This document shows positions 44,088-56,480 of a stretch of DNA of 64,000 nt, piece by piece. The notes below the pieces were generated by a model that was given only the letters and a program-made list of their open reading frames with translations, did not search any database and was not told where the DNA came from. The DNA is from Lichina pygmaea (Eukaryota; Ascomycota; Lichinomycetes; Lichinales; Lichinaceae): positions 3,906,001 to 3,970,000 of the forward strand of contig OY730173.1 in NCBI GenBank assembly GCA_963422465.1, in the 5' to 3' direction. How positions within the stretch are numbered: position 1 is the first letter of the stretch; the number at the start of each line of letters is the position of its first letter. The position numbers and the translations under genes were made by a program.

Positions 44088-47000
44088 TTACCCACCTCCT
44101 TCACATGGCAAACTCCTGTGAGCCTCAGGCCACTCGTGGCCGTAGTTCTGTGGCTGTGGTTTCCTTGGGTATTTCTTATGGAAGTTGTAGATAGTGTCTT
44201 TGGTGTTGTCAAGATGCTCAATAGGCTCTTCAGTGGCATCTTCAATTAGCCATCCAGACTATTTGACCAGGTACTTGAACTTCTGTCAAGACATTGCTGG
44301 CTTGGAGTCAAGGATTTCTTCAACCTGGAACTCTTCATCTGTGTCTTGACCAATGACAGGGCCAGAGTGTTCATTTGATTGGCCAGGGATAGGATTAGCA
44401 GGTGTCAGACATAGAAGGGAAACATGAAAGACAGGGTGGATCTTGAGAGTGTGTGGAAGCTCCAGATGGCAGGCACAGCTTCCGACTGTCTTCAACACCT
44501 TGAATGGTCTAATCCACTTGTCGTCAAGCTCTTTGCATAGGCGGTGTGTCCTGATGTTCTTGGTATTCAGCCAAACAAGATCTCCAGTTTGATAGGACAG
44601 TGACAGGACTTGATGTAAATTGGCAGTGTGAGCTTGAGCTTCCTGGGATAGTCGGAGTTCAGCTTGCAACTGTTCCAGAATCTGTATCATTTCTCCAGAG
44701 ATTTCTATAGTATCTTGGTTGCAGGCTTCACTTGTGGGTGTGATGCTGAGCTGTGGATGGAACTCTGTGTTGGCAAAGAACAGTGACATGCCAGAGGAAT
44801 CAGACTGGGAGTTCTTCTGCGTGAACTCTGCCAGAGGAAGCTATTGGACCCAGTCATCTTGGAGATAGTTGACATAGGATCTCAGGTAGTGTTCAAGCTC
44901 CTGATTCTCTTGTTCTGTCTGACCATCTGTCTCTGGGTGGTGTCCTGAGGATAGTCGTAGCATGATGTCAAGATGGGTACAGAGTGCTTTCCAGAATAAG
45001 CTGACAAACTGACCTCCTCTGTCTGAGACAATACTCCTGGGCAAGCCATGGGTACAGACAACAAACTGGATGACCGTCCAGACAAGATGCGAGGTTGTCA
45101 TCTCAGCACATGGCACAAAGTGGTGTTCTTTGGTGAGACAGTCAGTGATGACCCAGATGTGCTTGGCACCAGGGAAGCAGGCATCTCTTGACTTGGGCAA
45201 GTCAGTAATGAAATCTATAGCCAGATCCTGCCAACATTGCTGAGGCACAGAAAGAGACAGCAGCTCTCCTTGGCGATCACAGGCAGGCTTTGCTCAAGAG
45301 TAGACATGACAATTCTGGATGTACTACTGTATGATGTTCACCATCTTTAGCCAATAGTACCAACAAGACAGAAGATTGTGGGTCTTGGCAATCCCAGTGT
45401 GGCCAGCCATTGCTTGGTCATGGACTTCTTGGAACAGGTGTAGGTGTAGCTCATTGTTCTCAGGGATCCAGAGTCAGTTCTTGTAGAAGAGGCAGTTATT
45501 TTCCAAGCTGCAGTCTGAGAGAGACACTTCTTGACTGTGCCTGACACCATCCCTTAGCATCTGTGACACTGTTACCACTGGATCACCTTCAGCAAGGTTG
45601 TTATAGGCAGCTTGGATGATGTCTGAAAGAGGTGCAGCATCAGGTTTAGTGTCAACTGGTGCAGCTTCTGAACATCTCAGGATCTGGATAGACTTGACTT
45701 GAACCTCTGAATGTGCAAGATTCTTGGGCTTGAGGACAACTTACTCCATGAAGTCTTGACAGGGATCACTGTCTGACAGGAGGTCTTGGGAACATTGAGT
45801 GAGGGTGTCAGCCTTGCACTGACTGCCTGGACAGTAGCTGATCTTGAAATTGAAGTGTGACAAGAACTCGCTCTAACAGGCTTGACAGCAGGAAAGGCAC
45901 TTTGACGACATGAAGTACTCCAAGTTCTTGTGATCAGAGATCACCTTGACAGGTTCTGGAGATCCTTCAAGCTCTGCTCACTATTCTTCAAAGGCACAGA
46001 CAATTGCCAGCAACTCTTTGTCGTAGATCTTGTAGTTGTATTCTGCTGGCAGGTGGTGGCGTGACAAGAAGGCAACAGAGTGTAGAACTCCTTCATGGTC
46101 TGGCTGTGACAGAACAGCACCAGAGACGTAGTCAGAAGTGTCAGTCTCAACAACACCCTCCTTCTCCAGATCAAAGTGCTGCAGGATGGGTACAGTTCTG
46201 AAGGCCTTCTTGATACTTTCAAACAAGTGCTGCTCTGGGGTTTCCCACTTGAAGGCAACATTCTTCTTGGTCAGAGCTGTGAGTGGGGATGCAAGCTTGG
46301 CAAAGTTTTTGATGAACTAGTGGTAGAAGTTTGCAAAGACAATAAAGCTCTGCACTTCCTTGAGACTGGCAGGAAGCTTCCACTCCTTGATGGCATCAGT
46401 CTTGGCTGGGTCTATACTCACAGATCTGGGTCAGCCGTCTTCAGTGGCAGACTGAATGATGAGGCCAAGGTACTTGACTTGATGGACTTCAAAGTCACAC
46501 TTGGAGATGTTGACTTGCAGGCTTACATCTCGTAGTCAACTGAGAACAAGCTTGACGTGCTTCCGGTGTTCCTTGAGTGTCTGACTGTAGATAAGGATGT
46601 CATCCACATAGGCAGTGCCAAAGACATCAAGGATGTCAGGTCTCAAAACATCATTGATGTAGTTCTGGAACGTGCTTGGAGTATTGGCAAGACCAAAGAG
46701 CATGACAAGGTATTCGTAGAGGCCTGAGCGTGTGCGGAACACAGTCTTCTATTCTTCACCTTCCTCCATCCGGATACAGTTGAAGGCACCAACAATGTCA
46801 AGCTTGGTGTACCACACAGCTTTGCAGAGCTGGTCCAATATCTCCCGGATCAGTGGTAGGGGGTAACAGTTCTTGATGGTGATGGTGTTGAGTGCTCTGT
46901 AGTCTACACAGAAACACAATCCACCTTCTGGCTTCTTGACAAAAAGGACTGGTGCAGTAGCAGGTGATGAAGATGCTTGAATGAAGCTCTTGTTCAGGTT

Positions 47001-48863
47001 CTCTGTCAGGTACTTCTTGAGAACTTCAAGTTCTTCTCTGCTCATGCTGTACAGAGGTCCAGAGGGTGCCTGGGTTCCTGGTTCTATCTTGATCTCGTGG
47101 TCAACTCCTGGGTGTAGAGGAGGAAGCTTGTCAGTGTCATCCTTGCTGAAGATGTCCAGGAACTTGTGGTACTGAGCAGGGAGAAGTGTGGCAGGATCCA
47201 CACACTTCTTTGACTTCAACACCTGCTCAATATCTCTCAGAGAAACACTGAACACCTGGTGATCTGGCTTGGCAGCAAGGAGAGAAAATGTGGCAGCATT
47301 GATGGGGATTAGTGTAGCAGAAAGGGGCTTGGGATCCTGAGGCTTTCCAGCAGATGTCTTGGCTTCAAGATCCAAAGAGATTGGATAGCCATTGTTTGAC
47401 TTGAGGCATGCGGATCAGCAGTGATCTGACTTGAACATGATTGAGGTGTTTGTCCAATCAATATGTGGCCTGTGCTTCTGGAGCCATGGCATCCCCAGAA
47501 TCACATCATAGTGAAGACCAGGAGACATAAAGAGAGAGACTTCTTCCTGGTGCACGCCATGTGCTGTGGTCATGATTGTCTTGGCAAGATGTGTGGTTTG
47601 TGATGTCTTGCCATCAAACAATCACAATGTGTGTGGGTAGGGGAGAGGTTCTTGGTGAAGAGATTGCGCAAAGGAAGCACCAATGCAGCCAAATGCTGAA
47701 CAGCCAGAGTCAATAAGAGTATTGCACTTGAATTTCCCATCTAGGATACAAGGAAGAAACAAGCACTTGCTGTCCAACTGCTGGTCTGGAGACAGATAGC
47801 AAACATGGAGATCCTTTTCATGTCCTTGGGCGTGACAATAACCAAGGACTACTTGTTTTCTGACTCTGGAGTAGTCTCAACAGTGGCAGACTTGGTGGTG
47901 GTTGTGGTGGTGGCAACAACAGGCATGCTTTTCACTGGACAGAAGGTTGAGATGTGAACTTGGTTCCCACAGTAGAAGCAGAGGCCTTTGCTTCAGCAAT
48001 GTTCTCACTCTTCTGGCGTCAGCTTAGAGCGGCTGAGATCCATGGTAGGACTTGGTGGCTGTGGCGTGAAGGCTGACTTGATGAACCCTGGACACAGAAC
48101 TGAAGCTCCTGACCGTGGAACTGAGGCTTGGGTGGGAGGTGCTTGACATGGACAGTGAGAGTTGGCAGAAGTGGCACGCAACTGGTTGTCCTGCAGCTGG
48201 CATTCCTCAACAAGCTTCTGATAGCTGATGTCCTTGAGGTTGATGCTGACAAGCTGCTTGGCAAGCTCTTCAGAGACAGCGCATCAAAGATGACACTTCA
48301 AGGTCTTGTTGTTGAAGCCTGTGCGTGGAGCATACTGATTGAACTCTGTGAAGAACTCGGCAAAGGAACAGTTGGCCTGACGCAAGGTGATGAGCTTTCT
48401 CTGAGCTAGGAACTCTGGGTCTGGGTCGGAGAAGGCATTCCGGAGATCTTGGACAATGTTGTGCCAGTCAATGTACTGGCAAGCTGTGATCTTAGCTGAG
48501 ATATAGGACTGTGCAGTGCCAGTCGTGCATGAAAAGACGTACACAATCCGCGATGTTTCTGTGGGGTACCGGTCAGTGTTGAGTGTCATCTTGAGTGACA
48601 GTGATGTGATGAAGCTCTCAAGCTTCTCATGCGTGATTTCTGTGTTTCTGCCATCGCCACTGAAGATCTCTGGGTCAGCAGTGCGTTCAGACTTGGACTT
48701 GGGAGTGGTGTTGGTAGCTTGAATTCGCATGAACTCTGCAAACATGTTGCAAAGGAACTTGTCATTTCCAGCAACTGGCATAGCTTGGTCTGGTTGTTGA
48801 GACATGACAAGGACGTGAACATGGCTTGGTGAAGTGTGTTATGGTTGGGTAGGTCTTTCGTAG

Positions 48864-49130
48864 TGTGACGAGGCAATGGCAGAGCAGAACTCAAGGCTAA
48901 CTGATTCAGTAACCTTGACCTGACTTGGCTTGAGACTTGAGACTTGGATTGATGTACAAGACGAAAGACAAGGAAGGAAAAGAGAAAAGAAGAAGGGAAG
49001 AAGCTGGGGGAGCAGGAGAAGTTCTTACAGGCAGGAGATACAGCGGAGCAAGCAGGCAACAGTGCAGATGGGACTTTTCGGCAAGGTGCGTGACTTGTGC
49101 CAGATATGCAACTGGGCCAGAACTGTGACA
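48864..49130 (-). repeat. GypC-2 5' LTR (267 bp)
   Basis: TGTGACGAGG to AACTGTGACA, the reverse complement of the GypC-1 LTR type. Confidence 0.92.
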
Positions 49131-49355
49131 CAAGCTGTGCTTGCAAATCTTGACACATATGCATGCTGTGTCAAGTCTGTCAAGCTGTGCTTGTAAATCT
49201 TGTCACATGATGTATATGCACACAGTGTCAAGCCACCCCTGGTCAGTCTTGACAGTCACATGACTTCTTCCTGTGTTATGCTGCTTGGTACTTCCACTCA
49301 GTGTTCTGTCTGTTACTCCCTGTAAGTATATAAGAGCTGTGTTTCTCCTGGGTTG
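49131..49355 (-). repeat. LTR type A-like remnant
   Basis: Shares with LTR A the blocks CATATGCATGCTG, CCCCTGGT, GTCACATGACT..CCTGTGT, TGGTACTTCC and GTAAGTATATAA, and ends GGGTTGTAAT like the GGGTCGTAACA end. Heavily transition-decayed. It contains two tandem 70-bp-like copies of CAAGCTGTGCTTG...CTTG. Confidence 0.7.
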
Positions 49356-50484
49356 TAATATTGCACAGTGACTGTGTAGATTCTCAGTGATAGTGTACAA
49401 GGTATGTAATGTACTCCTATACAAACCAGCCCAGCCACTAAAATTCCTGTCACTGCTTGGGTCACAGAGTATCCCTCTCCCTTCATATCTTGTTACAGAA
49501 GTGTGTGGAGAGATGTTAATCACAGAGTAACTCTGTGTTAGGGGGTTGATAACTAAACAGCTCTCTGAGCAGAAAAACATTACTCTGTAGGTGCACAAAA
49601 GCAATTTCACTTTCTAGCTAAAAAGATCACAGGATTTATCTCTGAGATAGAGATGTACTAGGAAGCAATTGATTGTCTTGCTGCCCTAGAAAGTTGTCCA
49701 TGCTCTGTAGGGGTGCTCTGTCACAGTTGAGTGTAGCTGTATTGTAGCCAGCTTGTTGTGTGTGGATTCTTCTGGCTGTTGTGCTCTAGTATCTTCTGAC
49801 TCTCTGACTTCCCTGTGGCATCTTGTGTCAGCTTGTGTCAGCCAAGAGCACACTCCAGATAGTGCTTGAAGTACAGAGTATGTAACATACTGTACATATT
49901 GTACTTTGTACTCATACATAAATACAGTACTGTATGGAGGTATGAAAGTACTGAAGTAGCTACAAGGGATCCAGACACAGGTCACCACACAAGAGCGACT
50001 ATTCTTGTCGCCTTACAAAAGTCTTGACCAGTCCATCTGTATGTATGTATGTACAGTACGGAAGTAAAATGTAAGAGTGTCCTGACTGAGCTTGCGAAGG
50101 AGGGGAGGTACGTACGGCAGTACCTCCTCGGCACGGGTATCGAACTATCTCGTTGATTGATCAAGAGAAACCTACAAAGGACGTACTATTCCTTACATAT
50201 CTACGGTATGTTACGTACTCTAGGACATCCAAAAGAACGAAGGGAAGCTCTCAGGGGGCCGACCTAAGTGAGCCGTGGTGAGGTAGACCACCAGATGGAC
50301 AAAGCAGATTTAGTCACGTGAAGAAGCATGTGACGATAGTTTTGTGTGCTCAGACAGTATATATTTCTGCCCTAACCGGTGCCGGAGCTACAACTATCTT
50401 CGATCATTACATCAGCTCCATTCGAACCCACACTACGCGAAGAGAAGCCGATCACTGCGTGTCGACATTGGTGCTTCCTTCAAG
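49356..50484. other. A+T-rich intergenic flank and IMPDH promoter region
   Basis: No gene supported. The left 600 bp are A+T-rich with many CpA/TpG-depleted stretches, like the adjoining repeats. From about 49,900 GTAC/TATG-type motifs reappear. Confidence 0.5.
50358..50364 (+). promoter_or_regulatory. TATA-like box of the IMP dehydrogenase gene
   Basis: TATATAT, 121 bp upstream of the ATG, in otherwise non-repetitive sequence. Confidence 0.45.
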
Positions 50485-52485
50485 ATGGTCTCAGCAAATG
50501 GTGACGGGGCTTACAAGCGGCAATCCAGCAATGTGAATGGCGACGTCCTTGATTATAGTGCTGCAAGAGAGGTCCTTGGACAAGACTATGCCCGCCGGGA
50601 TGGTCTCAGTGCCGAGGACCTACTTGACTCCACACGACACGGTGGCCTGGCTTACAATGATTTTCTCGTGCTGCCCGGATATATTGGTAGGCCGGCGATG
50701 CGGGCCAACGGCATGGAGAGACTGCGTTCCCTGTGGCTGACACTGGCTACAGGCTTTCCGGCATCTGATGTAAATTTGGACACACAGATCACTCGGCGTA
50801 TCAGCTTGAAGACGCCTCTCATATCTTCTCCAATGGACACTGTCACCGAGCATTCCATGGCGATTCACATGGCTTTGCTTGGCGGTTTGGGTGTTGTTCA
50901 TCACAACTGCTCGGCAGAGGATCAAGCGGAGATGGTCCGGAAGGTCAAGCGGTACGAGAATGGCTTCATCCTGGATCCTGTCGTCATAAGCGCCAATACC
51001 ACCGTAGGAGAGGCCAAACAACTGAAAGAGAAGTGGGGCTTTGGCGGCTTTCCAGTGACTGGTGAGTCAACGAAAAGGATAGAACTGCCGGGAGAATCTT
51101 TCAATGATGTTCAACCATTCTACCTTATAACTTTCGTTCAGCCGAAGTGGTCGAATGACCTTGGGGAATACCATGGAGATTTCTATCTGAGACTTTATTC
51201 ACCTTTTGAAAGTCGCGTCGTCAACGAGGGTGCAACAGAAGACTGATCGTCTGTCATCACAAACAGAGAATGGTACACTGCGCTCGAAGCTCATCGGCAT
51301 GGTCACAAATCGGGACATCCAATTTCACGCAACACTGGATGATCCTGTGACGGCGGTGATGTCTACCGACCTTGTGACCGCGCCCTCGGGAACGACCCTG
51401 ACAGAAGCAAATGAGGTGTTGAGGAAGTCAAAGAAGGGCAAGTTGCCCGTCGTCGATGAGCGGGGCAACCTGATATCCTTGCTCTCAAGATCAGATTTGA
51501 TGAAGAACCTCCACTTTCCCTTGGCGTCGAAGCTACCACACTCGAAGCAGCTCATCTGTGCCGCCGCGATTGGTACCCGTCCGGACGACAGGCTTAGACT
51601 GCAGCGATTGGTCGATGCAGGGCTGGACATTGTGGTCTTGGACAGCTCTCAAGGTAACAGCGTGTATCAGATTGAGATGATTCGGTATATCAAGGGACAG
51701 TATCCCGGACTGGACGTGATTGCCGGCAATGTCGTCACGCGAGACCAAGCGGCCTCACTCATTGTGGCCGGTGCAGACGGGTTACGGATTGGAATGGGCA
51801 GCGGCAGCGCTTGCATCACGCAGGAAGTCATGGCCGTGGGAAGACCTCAGGCAGCTGCCGTCTTCAACGTCTCGTCCTTTGCTGCCCGGTTTGGAGTTCC
51901 TTGCGTCGCCGACGGAGGTGTTCAGAACATCGGTCACATTGTCAAGGGGCTGGCACTCGGAGCAACAACGGTCATGATGGGCGGCTTGCTCGCTGGGACC
52001 ACCGAATCACCTGGCAATTACTACGTCAGTCGTGAAGGGCAGTTGGTAAAAGCCTATCGCGGCATGGGCAGCATCGACGCGATGGAAGACAGGAGGGCGG
52101 GGGCGGGAGCGGAGGGCAAAGATAGCCAGCGAAGCAATGCGGGAACTGCCCGCTACTTCTCTGAAGCTGATCGACTGCTTGTCGCCCAAGGTGTCTCAGG
52201 GTCCGTTGTCGACCGAGGGTATGTGGAGGATCTGAGTCTATACGAGCACGGTTCCTGTTGGCCTGAATGCTTGCTGACGTCAGTATCAGGTCTGTCACCA
52301 AGTTTGTGCCGTATCTCATCGCTGGTCTGCAGCACTCGATGCAGGATATTGGCGTCAAGAGCCTTCATGGCCTAAGAGAAGACGTCCGGGAGGGTCAAGT
52401 GCGGTTCGAGTTCCGCACCACCAGCGCTCAAGTTGAGGGCAATGTGCACGGCTTGCATACCTTCGATAAGAAGCTGTACTCCTGA
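50485..52485 (+). CDS. Inosine-5'-monophosphate dehydrogenase
   Basis: Oxidises IMP to XMP with NAD+, the committed step of guanine nucleotide synthesis, in the cytosol as a tetramer. Four exons: 50,485-50,686, 50,753-51,061, 51,267-52,218, 52,290-52,485; 1,659 nt, 552 residues. The first intron (66 bp) is in frame and can be misread as coding, but removing it restores GYIGFPASDV. Motifs: [33 protein letters not shown], the CBS-domain segment (about 120-230, [19 protein letters not shown]), DSSQGNS, the catalytic loop [11 protein letters not shown] with its Cys, [20 protein letters not shown] and the flap segment ARYFSEAD. It ends [11 protein letters not shown]. The start is the first ATG giving the usual N terminus. 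No residue needed for activity looks lost. Confidence 0.95.
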
Positions 52486-52770
52486 TAGCACGTGTCTTGA
52501 GATGAAGCATTATTATTCCAACAAGTCAACCTCCTATATCGCTAGTGATGCTGCCTACGAGCCTCGACCTTTCGGGGGCTTGGTGGTTTCCTGCCCTGTT
52601 GTAGGTTAGTGAAACGTACTGTACGTCCGGGCACATGTTCGTCAACAAGGAACTCGCACACAGCCAATTGGCCAGTGAAGCAAACATACTCGCAGCACCT
52701 TCCTTGCCTCCACCTTTTAGGGTAGCCAACTTTTCACCTACCGCCCTTCCGTGTCCTGGCCAGACCATGG
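52486..52770. other. Intergenic between IMPDH and Nudix genes
   Basis: Short spacer, same-strand neighbours; nothing else seen. Confidence 0.5.
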
Positions 52771-52923
52771 ATGCACATGCTGCTGCACGTTCTACTCCGT
52801 TCAAGGCCGGCCAATCGGCTCGGCAACGGCATCGCCAATTTCCTTCCGCGATGGCTCACCCTACGATGTTCTTCAGCAGAGAGACACCACGCCACATGCC
52901 CTCGAGGCCTGACCACTGTGACC

Positions 52924-54381
52924 ATGGGCGTTCAGGGAGCAGATGTACCCATCCTCGGATCTCGATCTAGACCAATTGCCTCTCCAAGGCCTAGCGCGAG
53001 GTACGTTTCGTCCGCCCCCACCACCACGGAGGCCTCGATCAGCATCCTCGCCAGCCCGGTCCATTCTCTCGTCAATACTCAAGTCCATACTAGCTGCAGC
53101 TGGACATCAAAGCTGATGTTCCCATGTGACTCAACAGTGTCATCCTCTTATCGCCGACCAACGAAGTACTCCTGCTGCACCGCGTCCAACAGGCGACATC
53201 GTTCCCCTCGGCGCACGTTTTCCCCGGTGGCAACGTCTCCCCGCAACAAGACGGGAGTCTCCCGGATCGCGAAGATGCCCTTCGCTTCCACGCCGATACC
53301 CCAGTGTATCGCCTCACTGCTATCAGAGAGTGCTTTGAGGAGAGCGGATATCTGCTGGCTAGACCTAAAAGCTCGGCAGGGAATGCAGGTGGAGGTGCAG
53401 GCGAAGGTGCTGGTTCAGGAGAGAAGATTCAACTACTAGCGCTGGCAGACGACGTGATAAGTACAGCGAGGAAAGCCGTGCATAACAATGAGATTCGCTT
53501 CATGGATTGGCTCGAGGAGGTGGGTGGGATCCCTAATATAGGTAAATATCACCAGGGCTCTTTTTGCGTCAAAGATGAGTCCATGTCCTCAGCACGGCGT
53601 GATATGTTTCCGCGTACCAAAAATTGATCGGCTGATAAAGGTGCCTTACCGCTCAGAGAATCTTGTACCCTTCACGCGCTGGGTTACTCCAGAACACATG
53701 CCTCGGCGATACTCGACGCAAATGTATCTATATTTCCTGCCACTAGGAGCAAGTGAAGCATGTTGTTCGCGGACCCAAGCATTCCTGGGGCCTCCTTCGT
53801 CCATGACACTATCAAGTCCGTCGTCATCATGGTCATCTTCCTCGTCGACAGAAGGTAAGGGATACACCTTGCCAACACCCACAACCGACGGCGGAATCGA
53901 GCACACGGCCGCCCGTTTCCTGCATCCCAGCACATGGCTGTTGCTAGCACAGTCCGGCTCGATCACCCTTTTCCCGCCGCAATATCTCCTGCTGCACCTG
54001 CTCGCCATCGTCCTCAATCTGCGAGGTCTTCCCCCTTCCGTCTCCGCATCACCTTCCCTCTCCCCCTCCCCCTCCTTCTCCTTGTCTCACCCGACCAGCA
54101 AGACGCAACAGCAGCGCGACGCTGTGCTCGACTTCGTGCGCAGCGGCGACCCGCCGTGGACGCAGAAATACTTCAGTCCGAGTGAGGCCCCGACGAAGAT
54201 GCCGGACGGTCGGTCCATCCTGCTGCTCGACAGACCCATACCGGAGCTGGCGCGCTTGGGCAGGCGAGGTGATCCGTCGCGATGCATCCTCATCCGCTTC
54301 ACCAAACAAGGCCCGAGGGACCTTGACGTGTGCTGGCGCGACGACGTCGAGCGCCTCATCGGTGGCTCAAGTAAACTGTGA
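52924..54381 (+). CDS. Nudix hydrolase, NUDT19-like
   Basis: Predicted hydrolase of nucleoside-diphosphate-linked substrates; the NUDT19 relatives act on CoA, but the substrate here is unknown. Exons 52,924-53,000, 53,138-53,541 and 53,657-54,381; 1,206 nt, 401 residues. Introns of 137 and 115 bp (GTACGT, GTAAAT donors). SVILLSPTNEVLLLHRVQ and AHVFPGGNVS open the fold. The Nudix signature is split as in NUDT19, with GG in FPGGN and RLTAIRECFEESGYLLA downstream. ENLVPFTRWVTPEHMPRR and TQMYLYFLPL follow, then a Ser-rich low-complexity insert, and FLHPSTWLLLAQSGSITLFPPQYLLL. The start could instead be an in-frame ATG at 52,771, adding 51 residues with a possible targeting sequence. Confidence 0.86.
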
Positions 54382-55190
54382 CGATGGGTGGAATGGTCGG
54401 CGTTACGCGGATATGGTACAGGGTTGGCAAAGAAGAACTGTATGAGGTCGGATGGTCTGCAGATGGGTACCGTGTAACTTCATAGAGAATTGTAACTGGG
54501 GAGTAGCTCGAACATCTGAATGAATGTAGAAGTTTTTTCTTCCCTCTGAAACACTTTCGATGTAGGGGATTAATCTGAGAACGATGCCCTGCTCTCCAAG
54601 ATAACAATATCCCGACAGATGGAAAAGGACCCACAACAACAGTATCAACAAGAACAACATCTCCTCTCCTATGGCATTACTCGAGAAAGTCGCCATGTTC
54701 TTTCTCCTCCTTCGTGCCCGACTCTAAAAAACAGTGCAAAAGGTCCGCGGGGCAGTCGCGAACAACAAGCATGTAGATTTGGAGAGTACCGGTATGGGGG
54801 AAAGATTGGGGTCAAAAAGAGACGAGGGGACGTCCCTAGTGAGAATGAAGCCCTCTTGTGCTCCAGCGTACGACACACCAAATCCATCCATCTCCGAGGC
54901 GCGCCTGGCCTCGTCGGTATTGCCGACTTGTAGGGGATTATCGAAGGGTGGATGACGCGAGGCTTTTGCGGACACCACCCTGGCAGATCGTCCTCCCACT
55001 AACGGCGCAGTCCACGTAGCACGCAGCCCGCTTGAGTCATGCTCCCCGAGTCGTGGTCGCAGATGTGCTGCTGTAGATGCCTACAGCGTCATCGCGTGCT
55101 GTAACGGCGGGTGGAATCCATGTCCGGGTGCCTGGCGGCAACGAACCCATCGTCCGTAAAAGCGGTGTTGTCAAGGCGATCGTTGCGGAC
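54382..55190. other. Intergenic between convergent genes
   Basis: 3' flanks of the Nudix and RBR genes. Several short frames, none with family features. Confidence 0.5.
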
Positions 55191-56480
55191 CTAATAGAAG
55201 CGATTGACGATAACCATGCCGTTATGTTCGGAGACGTCGGTCCGTATCGCTGGAGCATCATGCGAAAACCAGTTTCCGGGATGATAGTTATGGATGACAA
55301 CGTTGGGAATGGGTTCGATAGAGTGATACGGGGCGCGTTCGCCACCATCGGCAGCCATGCTTTCCGTGTCATGATCAACGTCGCCATCAGGGTGACCGTC
55401 AGGGCCACGAGTAAGCTCCGTGCCATCCTGACAGCCCAAGTCGTGGTCATTGTCCTGATAGTCCTCGTGATTATCAGAGGTGCTGTTTTCGTCTGGAGGC
55501 TCGACCTCGGCCACGCCAACTTGCCTGGCATTTGCTGTTTCAGTTGCGCCATTGCCAGGGTAGTCCGGGGTGACCTCGCTGATGAGCCTCCTGACAAACG
55601 CTGCATCTGTTTGCTGCTGCCGTCTTCTCTCGGTTTCCCTGGCCGCAGTGCGCTCTGCGAGGGCGACCTGCGCGTCTCTCCTCGCGAAAGCTTCTTGCTT
55701 CGGCTCAGCAATTGAACATTCTGTGACTGCTATATGACCATATGTCCACGGCTTCATGCAGTCCCAGCAGAACTGGAACTGGCATCTGCTGCCTGGGTCA
55801 AAAAATAGCAAGTAAGCAAACCGACTGTGGTAATGGCAGACCAATGGCCGATCGCTCACATGTCATATGCTTGCATCCGCTATCCTTTTCCATCCTCCAG
55901 GTGCATCCAGGACCGATGCAACGCCTGGAAATCCTCTTGGCTTCCTGCTCACCAAGCTGCTCATCTCTCCGTCTTGCGACCACCCCAACCTCAGTTTCAG
56001 CAGCTCTGCCCGCCTCCAGCTCCGTCGCACGTTCGAACTCCTGGCACGTCATTCGATGATGCCATTCCTACTGATGTACGAAGCAGAAAAAACCACCGTA
56101 TTGCACACATGTGACGGCGCCACCTGCATGTATTTGGCCGGCTCCACAGACACCGGATGGACACCAGATAAATCCGGGGACAAGTTTGATGACTTTGAGA
56201 GCAGCTCTCTCGTCGTAGCGAGCGAAGACTTCAGGGGTGGCGTGACGTTGCATATCTTCGTGAGATACAGGGGCAATGCATATCGGGCAGGTCATGGCTG
56301 ATACATCCCTGTTTGCAAGAAGAGTTTCAAAGTGGGTTTTGATACACCTCTTGCAAATGTCACTGAGCGGATGAGTGCAAGTGGAGGTAAGCGGAGTAGT
56401 GGGGAAGTCCAGCGACATGACCTCCTCGGTACAGTACACATTGGACTCGTGCTGCGCTTGTATTCTGCATTGGCGGTGCT
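55191..56480 (-). pseudogene. RING-between-RING (RBR) E3 ubiquitin ligase-like gene with an in-frame stop
   Basis: Minus strand. Exon of about 56,480-55,860, a 67-bp intron (55,859-55,793, GTGAGC...CAG), and a last exon 55,792-55,191. RING1 remnant: STCTHPLSDICKRC ... MTCPIC; the first Cys pair of RING1 is not evident. The in-between domain runs WCPSGVCGAGQIHAGG ... FFCFVHQ, is interrupted by TAG at 56,068-56,070, and continues EWHHRMTCQEF in the same frame (His-x4-Cys ligands expected here). A Tyr stands where a Cys is usual (CVQYGG). RING2 is good: CTWRMEKDSGCKHMTCSRCQFQFCWDC, formed exactly across the intron, with the catalytic Cys present. A long acidic tail ends NRFY. Both defects fit C-to-T/G-to-A changes. 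Possibly a RIP-damaged paralog, or a sequencing error. Confidence 0.75.

Larger units (their letters stand above)
43707..49130 (-). mobile_element. GypC-2: second copy of the GypC family, minus strand, broken
   Basis: 5,424 bp. 5' LTR 48,864-49,130 (267 bp) and an enlarged 3' LTR 43,707-44,087 (381 bp). Parts on minus: Gag (48,805-48,284), protease region (about 47,720-47,415), reverse transcriptase (47,375-46,540), RNase H (46,226-45,981), integrase (about 45,250-44,840) and C-terminal domain (44,789-44,286). Less decayed than GypC-1, broken at roughly a dozen places. No target duplication (TGTCC left, CAAGC right). The left junction is in Gypsy-3 Gag and the right junction in an LTR A-like remnant. 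Confidence 0.9.
33515..49355 (-). mobile_element. Gypsy-3: decayed gypsy of the Gypsy-1 family, split by a second family
   Basis: Minus-oriented remnant. An LTR type A edge (33,515-33,668) is followed by the 3' internal part (33,669-34,381), then the 5.3-kb GypC-1 insertion, then the internal part again (39,692-43,706: integrase, RNase H, reverse transcriptase, protease, Gag with a CCHC knuckle near 43,540). GypC-2 follows at 43,707-49,130. An LTR type A-like stretch at 49,131-49,355 may be the far LTR edge. The start of Gag and the inner half of that LTR are not found. Broken at several tens of places apart from the insertions. Confidence 0.8.

Noticed and set aside
50485-52485. IMPDH as a resistance gene for a mycophenolate-like cluster
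   Set aside because: The active-site region looks like ordinary fungal IMPDH and no biosynthetic genes are near.
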